From NCBI RefSeq assembly GCF_000760695.4, contig NZ_JHEG04000001.1:5772204-5836203 (forward strand): a stretch of 64,000 nucleotides of DNA. Reading direction: 5' to 3'. The notes beneath the pieces are model-generated. The model saw nothing but the letters and a program-made list of their open reading frames with translations, ran no database searches and had not been told where the DNA came from. The stretch is from Tolypothrix bouteillei VB521301 (GTDB lineage: Bacteria; Cyanobacteriota; Cyanobacteriia; Cyanobacteriales; Nostocaceae). The position numbers were made by a program, and so were the translations under genes. Below are positions 33,319-41,500 of this stretch, piece by piece; the first letter of the stretch is position 1; every line of letters begins with the position of its first letter.

Positions 33319-34026
33319 TTAAGCAGAAACAGTTGAGGAAAGAACGCTCGTACTTTGCGCGAGCAATTCTACCATACGCTCAGCGACACCCATTGCCGAT
33401 GCGGGATTTTGTCCGGTCACGAGGCGATCGCTCGCGAACACCTTGGCTTGAAAATTGGGTGCTTTCTCCACAGTTGCACCGCGTTCAATCAGCTTCGACT
33501 CCAATAAAAACGGTACAACTTGACTTAATTCCACTGCGGCTTCTTCTTCGTTGGTGAAGCAGGAAACAATTTTATCTGCAACCAAATACTCACCATTAGA
33601 GAGTTTGACATTCACAAGCCCCGCCGGACCGTGACACACTGCTCCAACCACGCCGCCACGCTCGTAAATCGCTGTCGCAATGCGGGATAGAGAGGCGTTA
33701 TCGGGGAAATCCCACATAGTTCCGTGTCCACCTGCATAGAAGATGGCATTGTACTCGGCTGGATCGATCTGCTCGGGGCGCAGTGTGTTTTCTACTTGTG
33801 CGACTTTTTCTGGATTGTCCAGGAAGGCTTTGTTGAGCGGGTCATTTAGGTCAATCCCGGTCATGGGAGCTTTGCCACCTTTAGGGCTGACGTATTGAAC
33901 GCTCAAACCTGCTTTGTCGAACACTGCAACTGGATGGCTCACTTCTGGCAAGTAGAACCCGGTTTCTTTGCCTGTATCTCCTAATGTGTCATGACTGGTT
34001 AAAACGACTAAAACTTTTGCAGACAT
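33319..34026 (-). CDS. DJ-1/PfpI family protein (Hsp31-like)
   Basis: A 235-residue class I glutamine amidotransferase-like protein. The nucleophile elbow AVCHGPAG places Cys131 next to His132, and Glu21 in the N-terminal KETGFYLPE segment fits the acidic partner seen in Hsp31/YajL-type proteins. AGGHGTMWDF is a further family mark. Members act as glyoxalase III or deglycase enzymes or as chaperones in carbonyl and oxidative stress. It is divergent from the LysR gene across 139 bp, a typical arrangement of target and regulator. Confidence 0.86.
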   Translation of the reverse strand: MSAKVLVVLTSHDTLGDTGKETGFYLPEVSHPVAVFDKAGLSVQYVSPKGGKAPMTGIDLNDPLNKAFLDNPEKVAQVENTLRPEQIDPAEYNAIFYAGGHGTMWDFPDNASLSRIATAIYERGGVVGAVCHGPAGLVNVKLSNGEYLVADKIVSCFTNEEEAAVELSQVVPFLLESKLIERGATVEKAPNFQAKVFASDRLVTGQNPASAMGVAERMVELLAQSTSVLSSTVSA

Positions 34027-34165
34027 AGTATGGCTCCGTGAGTCAAAAACGCGCTATTCCAGGCAAACACTTGTTTTATATAAGAATGTGCCTGATAGTT
34101 CCATGCTAGAAGCAACTTATCTAAAATACAAATTATAAAAGTTGGGTCTTTCCATAAATATAATT

Positions 34166-35065
34166 ATGGTAAATTTGGAATGGTATCGTAGCTTTATTGA
34201 GGTCTATCGGGTTGGAACCGTATCGGGTGCAGCACAGGTGTTGCATTTAACACAACCTGCAGTCAGTCAGCACATTGCAGCTTTGGAGTCTACCTTGGGT
34301 ACGCAGTTGTTTCAACGCGTGCCGAGGCGGATGTTACCAACCGACGCGGGAAAGCGGTTGTATACTCAAACTGTCGCTGCTATTGAAACGCTGGAATCGA
34401 TACCAACTAAGTCAGCCATGGCTGATGCTCCACTTCTCATCAGGCTGGGAACACCGCCAGAATTTTTCTCCGAATACATACTGAAATGTCTATCTCTATC
34501 TGATACAACGCTGTTTTCAATTCGATTTGGATTAACCCAGGAATTGATTGAGCAACTCTTGGAGAAGAATCTTGATTGTGTCATTGCTACGCAAAAAATT
34601 CCAAAATCGGAACTGGAATATCAACTCCTAGTTGAAGAAAGCTTTTGGCTAGTTGGACCACCGACAGCGATCGTTCCAGTGTCTCAAGATGTCTTACAGG
34701 CTGATTTAACACTGCTAGAACAGTGGCTAAGCCAACAACCTTGGATTGCTTATAGTGAGGATTTACCAATCATTCGGCGATTTTGGCGGGTGGTTTTTGG
34801 TCGTCGCTTGAATGTTAATCCACAGTTTGCAATCCCAGATTTACGCAGCATTCGGAGTGCGATTTCTCTTGGTTTGGGTTATAGTGTTTTACCAGACTAT
34901 CTCTGCAAAGAATGGATTGCTGAAAATCGTCTAACGCTAGTTCTTAAACCAGCAAAAGCTGTAACAAATCACATCTGGCTAGCTTACCGAAAATCGGAAA
35001 GACAGTCACAACAAACAGCAATGCTTTTGAACTTACTAGAATCTGCATCTAATATATATAGCTAA
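34166..35065 (+). CDS. LysR-family transcriptional regulator
   Basis: A 299-residue LysR regulator from the ATG at 34166 (a TTG at 34142 is rejected as it adds a non-conserved leader). The N-terminal winged helix reads FIEVYRVGTVSGAAQVLHLT then QPAVSQHIAALESTLGTQLF. The remainder is the periplasmic-binding-like effector domain. It probably controls the divergent DJ-1/PfpI gene. The TAA stop codon ends on the first base of a MITE, so insertion of that element lies exactly at the gene's end and could have set the present stop. Confidence 0.87.
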   Translation: MVNLEWYRSFIEVYRVGTVSGAAQVLHLTQPAVSQHIAALESTLGTQLFQRVPRRMLPTDAGKRLYTQTVAAIETLESIPTKSAMADAPLLIRLGTPPEFFSEYILKCLSLSDTTLFSIRFGLTQELIEQLLEKNLDCVIATQKIPKSELEYQLLVEESFWLVGPPTAIVPVSQDVLQADLTLLEQWLSQQPWIAYSEDLPIIRRFWRVVFGRRLNVNPQFAIPDLRSIRSAISLGLGYSVLPDYLCKEWIAENRLTLVLKPAKAVTNHIWLAYRKSERQSQQTAMLLNLLESASNIYS

Positions 35066-35179
35066 TACCAATTCTATGTGAAGTTGCACATTATTGCCCT
35101 CACATTGGAAATGTGGGGCTATACAAACAAAGCCTGCCTTCGCAGGCTAATTGTATGCATCTTCATAGAAAATTGGTAT
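35065..35179 (-). repeat. MITE family ATACCAATT, copy 3 (reverse)
   Basis: A 115-bp element, the reverse complement of the copy at 15492 with only scattered differences, beginning ATACCAATT and ending AATTGGTAT. It abuts the LysR stop codon. The central GCCTGCCTTCGCAGGC hairpin is intact. Confidence 0.85.
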
Positions 35180-35215
35180 AAGCTGAGAAAGTAGGTTGCT
35201 GATTGATTCTCCTTT

Positions 35216-35353
35216 TTATTCTTTAGCTGCACGTGCTTTACGATTGTGCGACCAGCGATAAGCTGAGTACAGCTTGCGCTTCGCGATCGCTACAATAAAC
35301 ATGAAGATATCTAACCAATTCTGGACGTTGGGATGCAGTCCATCTAAAATGTT
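35216..35353 (-). pseudogene. C-terminal relic of an unidentified gene
   Basis: On the minus strand the frame ending at the TAA at 35216-35218 reads NILDGLHPNVQNWLDIF then MFIVAIAKRKLYSAYRWSHN. This is protein-like sequence with a hydrophobic centre and a basic tail, but it has no start and merges upstream into the CRISPR leader. I cannot name the parent gene. Confidence 0.35.
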
Positions 35354-35367
35354 ACTAGATTGATGTT

Positions 35368-35566
35368 TGGCAAACCGAAGCGAGGCCTAAAACCTGGGGG
35401 GTTCTGCCAAAATCTCCAGAACCTAGACAAGTTAATAGTTACAGCGTTTTGATATTTGGCGCTATTGATATTTTGTGTCAATAAGTGAGCCTGAAATGAG
35501 GTCATTTTTTCGATCTGCCAAAACTGCTTGTAGAGTCCTTGCTCAGTAAGGATTTCAGATGGTGGA
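35368..35566 (+). promoter_or_regulatory. CRISPR leader
   Basis: The AT-rich stretch before the first repeat contains GGCAAACCGAAGCGAGG, a G-run and TCTGCCAAAATCTCCAGAACC. These words are typical of cyanobacterial CRISPR leaders. Its position shows that the array is transcribed rightward, which agrees with repeats ending in ATTGAAAC. Confidence 0.65.
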
Positions 35567-35897
35567 CTTGAAACGTAGCGATTCCCGGCAACGGGATTGA
35601 AACAAGATAACTGGAACATCATTGAAGGTGATGAAACCAACTTGAAACGTAGCGATTCCCGGCAACGGGATTGAAACTTGAATTTTCCTCATATGATCGA
35701 CCCTAAAGATATAGACTTGAAACGTAGCGATTCCCGGCAACGGGATTGAAACTTCTTGCAATGGTGATGGCATCTCGAAGAATACGCTTGAAACGTAGCG
35801 ATTCCCGGCAACGGGATTGAAACTACGCTTTAATATCTCTAGAGACTACAGAACCGTCAACTTGAAACGTAGCGATTCCCGGCAACGGGATTGAAAC
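35567..35897 (+). CRISPR. CRISPR array, five 37-nt repeats, four spacers
   Basis: Five identical repeats lie at 35567-35603, 35641-35677, 35716-35752, 35787-35823 and 35861-35897. Each starts CTTGAAACGTAGCG and ends CGGGATTGAAAC. The centre TCCCG-GCAA-CGGGA folds into a short stem with a GNRA-type tetraloop, and the final ATTGAAAC is the usual 8-nt crRNA handle. The spacers are 37, 38, 34 and 37 nt. The last repeat is not degenerate. No cas gene occurs within the window, so processing would depend on Cas proteins encoded elsewhere. The system type is not decidable from the repeat alone; type I-D or III is plausible for such handles in cyanobacteria. Confidence 0.97.
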
Positions 35898-36791
35898 AAT
35901 CAGATGGAGTCGTTGAAAATATTTGTCACTTTACCCAGGGGATGGCAGTAAAGTGGAAGCAGTTGATGGCAGTAAAAAAGCTTGAAATGCTGATGATAAG
36001 CTTGAGCCGATTATGACAATCACGGAAGCAGTGGATGGCAGTAAGTATAAGAATGGAAGCAGCAAAATGGCAGTAAGTATGTAATCAAATGACAAACAGC
36101 TAAAAGCGTGGCAGAGCAATGGTTTTAAAGTTTTACATCATTGAATATTGAGGCAATTCTAGTTGGGAGCATCCTAAAGACGGAAGCGTTGATGACAGAT
36201 AAATGAGTAGATAGTGGGCTGTTGTACTAAAATCCCATAGTACAAAAGCTGTAAGAATTATGGAATTCCTAAAAAAAGGTATAAATTAATACTAAAGCAA
36301 AAAAGCTGGATAATAGTTGTCGGTAGGACGATAATATTGCCGCGTCTGGAACCATTACCTTGCCACCTATTGGGCTGTAATGCTTATTCTTCCGTTAAGC
36401 GATGCCTTCGGCACGCGAAGCGCGATCGCCAAGAAATTTTCCAGAATGGAAAGATAACTTTGCCGAAACCCAAAAATCGCACCATAAGTTCGCCAAAATC
36501 TCAACACCTTTTAGTCAAAATAGCGATGTATTTTATACATGAGGACAAACAGTAATTTAGGCAGAACAAGCATTGTAAGCATTAAAAGCATAATGTTGCC
36601 AAAGTCAATTGGAGTCAGTGCTCGTGTCAGCTGTAGTATGAGAAAATTGAATCGATTGAGTTTTACCAAAAAACTGTTGGAGCTACCTTGATTGAAGATT
36701 CCGAACCAGGTATTTTCCGTGGGCAGCTACATTAAAGAACAATCTGACTCTGAAGTCTGATGATTCTCTGTGAACTGTAATTTAAACTACC
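35898..36791. other. Gene-poor region after the CRISPR array
   Basis: About 890 bases without a convincing gene. Besides the short direct repeats it holds a HIP1-rich palindromic fragment at 36398-36430 (GCGATGCCTTCGGCACGCG, ending in GCGATCGCC). The rest is AT-rich, and short frames show no family pattern. Confidence 0.5.
35941..36076. repeat. Short direct repeats of GATGGCAGTAA
   Basis: GATGGCAGTAA occurs at 35941, 35965 and 36034, and as AATGGCAGTAA at 36066. GGAAGCAG lies between several of the copies. The spacing (24, 69, 32 bp) is irregular, so this is not a CRISPR extension. The function is unknown. Confidence 0.6.
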
Positions 36792-37628
36792 ATGCATGAC
36801 GCAAGCCAAACTATTAAAATCACAATCTTTGATACGACTTTACGAGATGGAGAACTTGCTTTAAAACGCAAGCTGACAGTCGAGCAAAAGATTCGTTTGG
36901 CAATGATTCTTGACGAAATGGGAGTGGACGCAATTGAGGTTGGCTATCCTGGAGCCTGCCACAAAGACCGTGATGAAATTTTCATGGTGTCTCAACAGGT
37001 CAAACATTCTACGATCTGCGGTTTGGCAAGTAGTCAACCAGATGAAATTGCTGCGGTTGCGTCGGCACTCAAACCTGCTGTTCGAGGACGCATTAATGTG
37101 TTTACTCCCATCGGTATTCAGTCAAATATAACAGCATCAGAGGTCTTAGAAACGATCCAGAGCAGTGTATCTTTAGCAAGGAACTACTGCCAGGATGTAG
37201 AATGGTCAGCCTTTGACGCTACGCGCTGCCATCCCGATCTGCTGTGCAAAGCGGTTGAAACAGCTATTAAAAGCGGTGCAACAACGATCGCAATCCCTGA
37301 CAGTCTGGGGGTTGCTTCACCGATTGAATTTTCTCATCTCATTGAAACGGTGATGCATAGAGTTCCCAATATTGACTCTTGCACTCTTGCAGTCCACTGC
37401 CATGATGACCGCTTCCTTGCAGTTGATAATTCCTTAGCGGCTTTGGATGTAGGGGCTAGGCAAATTGAATGCTCCATTAACGGATTGGGAGTACGTGCTG
37501 GCAATGCTGACTTGGCAAAGGTTGTGGAGGCGATCTCCAACCATTCCACCTACTACACTTCTATCGATTGCTCATGGCTTAAAGTAGCATCTGAGATGGT
37601 GAGTCAATTTACGGCAGGTTCGCTATAG
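36792..37628 (+). CDS. LeuA/homocitrate synthase-like TIM-barrel protein
   Basis: A 278-residue protein of the HMGL-like (DRE-TIM metallolyase) family. It has the DTTLRDGE metal/acyl-CoA motif near residue 14, IEVGYPG, and the H-x-H metal site with its helix (AVHCHDDRFLAVDNSLAALD), followed by INGLGVRAGNADL. In true 2-isopropylmalate synthases the first motif continues Q-S/A-P and the last reads GIGERAGN; here Leu and Val replace the Gln and Glu. Only the catalytic barrel is present: the subdomains and LeuA regulatory domain that bring the usual length to 380-540 residues are missing. It may be a Claisen condensation enzyme or lyase of a specialised pathway, or a truncated derivative that has lost function. 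Confidence 0.75.
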   Translation: MHDASQTIKITIFDTTLRDGELALKRKLTVEQKIRLAMILDEMGVDAIEVGYPGACHKDRDEIFMVSQQVKHSTICGLASSQPDEIAAVASALKPAVRGRINVFTPIGIQSNITASEVLETIQSSVSLARNYCQDVEWSAFDATRCHPDLLCKAVETAIKSGATTIAIPDSLGVASPIEFSHLIETVMHRVPNIDSCTLAVHCHDDRFLAVDNSLAALDVGARQIECSINGLGVRAGNADLAKVVEAISNHSTYYTSIDCSWLKVASEMVSQFTAGSL

Positions 37629-37666
37629 TTCGGGTGGTATGCGGGGCATACTCTCAGACAGCTTCA

Positions 37667-37930
37667 ATGACTATCCCTCTTCTGTCACTCTGGGAAAAGA
37701 AAAATAAAAGCCAAATTTTTAACTCTAGACAGGGTGAATATTTGAGCGTTTATTTTCGTTCCAAAATGGCTGAAATCAAGATTTTTGGTACACAGTCTTA
37801 CGCTGTAAGCATTCTAGATTATTCTCTTGCGAAAGTGATAAAAGAGGGCTATACCGCCAAACCGGGCTTCGTCTGCCCTACTGAAAAATTTGAGGCATGG
37901 GTTTGGCAGATCCTGCGGCTTCAGCAGTAA
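37667..37930 (+). CDS. Doubtful small hypothetical protein after the LeuA-like gene
   Basis: A frame of 87 residues from the ATG at 37667 (a GTG at 37634 is also possible; an inner ATG at 37766 would give 54 residues). The part MAEIKIFGTQSYAVSILDYS looks the most protein-like. I recognise no domain. It lies close behind the LeuA-like gene on the same strand and could be its missing or frameshifted remainder, but no LeuA regulatory motif is visible. Confidence 0.3.
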   Translation: MTIPLLSLWEKKNKSQIFNSRQGEYLSVYFRSKMAEIKIFGTQSYAVSILDYSLAKVIKEGYTAKPGFVCPTEKFEAWVWQILRLQQ

Positions 37931-38576
37931 CAACTATATCTAGAAAAGGCAAAATACCGCAACGTTTGAGTACTTCAAGCTGCTGTGCTTCCTGACCATT
38001 TATTAGTACCCCAATTTTGTATTGTTTTAATCGTAAAAAACACTCGATTTATAGTAGTGACGGTCAATAATATCGCCCTTAAAAACGTGTTTTAACCAAC
38101 GAGGTTTAACAAAACTAGTGTCCGCAAATTCCGGCACCTTTCGACCACTTGATATATTTAATGACATCCAAAACTTTCAGAACTAGTAAACTGGCTCCAA
38201 TAGCTTTAAATTCAAATGTCTCCAACAACTTTTATGTATACTGTCGCAACTGTGAATAACGGTTATCAATCAATCAATTCAAGATAATCAAAATCTTCTC
38301 CACATCCTGTGAAAAGTCAGATCGCTTTATTGCTGTCTTCTCCCTATCTTACGTTTTTTTAGGTCGTTCTACTTACCGAGAAATGAAATTACGCATTTTA
38401 ATATATTTCCCAGTTTGATGCAAAAAATAACCCTTTTGAAAAAAATTTTTCTTATTTATAAATATATACATTTTCTCAATTAAATATATCGACTTTTACC
38501 AATGGTTTCTGTAGACAAAGCAAAAATAATAAGCCAAACTGTAAGTATAAAAAAGTGAGAATTAAAACACATAATT
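37931..38576. other. Upstream region of the giant adhesin gene
   Basis: About 645 AT-rich bases with no gene. The last 150 (A/T runs, TATATACA-like words around 38460-38490) probably contain the promoter of the adhesin gene. Confidence 0.5.
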
Positions 38577-41500
38577 ATGGCAACATACCAGGGTGAAATC
38601 CTCCTCGATAATCCCATTGCTTACTGGCGCTTAGGTGAAATTACTGAAACTATTGCAGATAATTTAGGAAGTTTGGGTAGTGCTGTCGATGGAACTTATT
38701 CGGGTAGTCCTTTATTTGGAATCTCAGGATTGATTGGTGATAGCAATACCGCAGTTAAGTTTGATGGTGTAGATGATGGTGTTTTAATTCCCGATAATAG
38801 CAGTATCAATACAGGCGCTTCATATTCGCAAAAAACTATCGAATTGACTTTTAGTGCAGATACTGTAACTGGAACACGTATTATTTATGAACAAGGAGAC
38901 ACTACCAACGGACTGAATATTTACTTAAAAGATAATCAACTGAAACTGGGCGCTTGGGCAAGTAATTCTGGGCAATGGCTGAGCTACGAGATTAGTGCAG
39001 ATAAAACCTATCATGTAGTCTTGGTATTTAATGCCGGACAACTGACAGGCTATGTGAATGGAAAATCGATTGGTACTGTTTCAACTACTTTTACTTCTAT
39101 TCCTACCCATACTGGAGATATTGGGATTGCTCGGCTTAGTGATGATACTCGCTTCTCTAATACTGTCAGTACTACAGAGGATAGCGGTTACTATTTTGAC
39201 GGTATTATCGACGAAGTAGTACTTTACAACACGGCACTTTCAGCATCGAGAATTCAAACTCATTATGAAGCTGCAGCTATCCCCTTAAGCTTAACTGGTA
39301 GTGGCGATAATGACTATCTTGTTGGCGGAACGGGGAATGATACGATTGTCGGTGATGGCGATTCTGATGATAACGTTCTCAATTTGGATGGGGTCAATGA
39401 TTATGTGAATCTCAATGCTGGTTTAATCAATTTAGCAACAGGGGATTTTACCCTAGAAGCTTGGATTAAAACTACGGGAACAACCGAGGCTATTCTGGTC
39501 AAAAATGATGGCGATACGAGTTGGGAAAAAGGTGAAAAAGCTTTTTATATTAACTCTATAGGTAAAGTTGAATTTGTCGGTTACGGCAATAGTTACATTA
39601 AGGGTGGTACAGCGGTTAATGATGGTCAATGGCACCATGTAGCAGTTGTTTGGGATTATAGTAGCGGTACTACCGGCACGGGGAGAATTTATGTAGATGG
39701 TGTGAATGTTACCACCAGTAGCACTTACGCTGCCAACAATGTTGACAATAGTGGCGAGACCTTAAAAATTGCTCTTCCTAATTACGGTGAAGCAACCAGT
39801 TATTTCTCCGGACAGATGGATGAAATCCGAGTTTGGAATGTAGCTCGCACCGAAACAGAAATTAAGACCAACTACAATCGCACTTTGAATGGAACACAAA
39901 CAGGGTTAGTTGGTTACTGGAACTTTAATAAAGATACGAATAGCAGCACTGCGATCGCAAATTCAACCGCAAATGGCAATAACGGTACCCTGGTGAATGG
40001 AGGGGGAAGTAATATTGTTTTTCAAAGTAATGCTGGTCATGACACAATAGTCGGGGGTGCGGGAAATGACTATCTCAAAGGTGGAAGTGGCAATGATGTT
40101 CTCGTTGGCGATAGTAATGACAATACTCTGAATTTAGATGGCGTCAACGATTATGTCCAAATTGCCAATGAGTCTTACTTTGATAGCATAACTAGTGCGA
40201 TTACGATTGAGACTTGGATTAAGGTCGATAGTTTTACAAAAAATTGGCAAGCTATTGTTACCAAAGGAGATAATAGTTGGCGCTTACATCGTAACGACAC
40301 TGAGAATACCCTGAATTTTTATATTGAAGGTGTTGGTGGTGTTAACAGCACTACTACTGTGAATGATGGTCAGTGGCACCACGTTGCGGCAGTTTATGAT
40401 GGCAGTAAATTACAAATCTATATCGATGGGGTTCTCAACGGTCAAACCACTGCTAGCGGTGCTATCCCTACCAACAATTACAATATTCTGATTGGTGAGA
40501 ACGAGCAGCAATCAGGTAGATATTTTTACGGACAAATTGATGATGTTCGGATTTGGAATGTTGCTCGTAGCGCCACAGAAATTAGTAATAATCTAAATGC
40601 AACCTTAACTGGTAAGGAAACTGGTTTAGTCGGTTACTGGAACTTTAATGAAAATAGTATTAGTGGCAATACCATCACCGATTTAACAGGAAATGGCAAT
40701 AATGGTACCCTCTTTAACGGACAGGGAAATAATTTTATTGCTGAAACTAGCGGTGGTAACGATACCTTAGAAGGGGGTGCAGGTAATGATACTCTCACTG
40801 GTAATGCTGGTGCAGATACTTTTGTATTTAATTCTTTATCTGAAGGTATCGATACTATTACCGATTTCGATGGCACCGAAGGAGATTTAATTGAAGTTAG
40901 TCGTGATGGTTTTGGTATTATTGGGGCTAAGGTTAATAACTTCACTTATAACTCAACCACCGGAACATTATCTTTTAATGGAACTCAGTTTGCGACCCTG
41001 AAAAATCCTGTTAGTTTTAATTTCACCAACAGTATCTACATCAAAGAAGCTGCAGCTATCCCCTTAAGCTTAACTGGTAGTGGCGATAATGACTATCTTG
41101 TTGGCGGAACGGAGAATGATACGATTGTCGGTGATGGCGATTCTGATGATAACGTTCTTAACCTGGATGGAGTCAATGATTATGTGAATCTCAATGCTGG
41201 TTTAATCAATTTAGCAACAGGGGATTTTACCCTAGAAGCTTGGATTAAAACTACGGGAACAACCGAGGCTATTCTGGTCAAAAATGATGGCGATACGAGT
41301 TGGGAAAAAGGTGAAAAAGCTTTTTATATTAACTCTGTAGGTAAAGTTGAATTTGTCGGTTACGGCAATAGCTATATTAAGGGTGGTACAGCGGTTAATG
41401 ATGGTCAATGGCACCATGTAGCAGTTGTTTGGGATTATAGTAGCGGTACTGCTGGCACGGGGAGAATTTATGTAGATGGTGTGAATGTTACCACCAGTAG

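Noticed and set aside
35555..35773. Minus-strand frames across the CRISPR array
   Set aside because: They are read-through of the repeat units (recurrent FQ-S-RCRESLR-like peptides) and not genes.
35931..36119. 62-codon hydrophobic minus-strand frame with LLPSTAS repeats
   Set aside because: It arises from the GATGGCAGTAA direct repeats. There is no ribosome binding site, though a decayed gene cannot be fully excluded.
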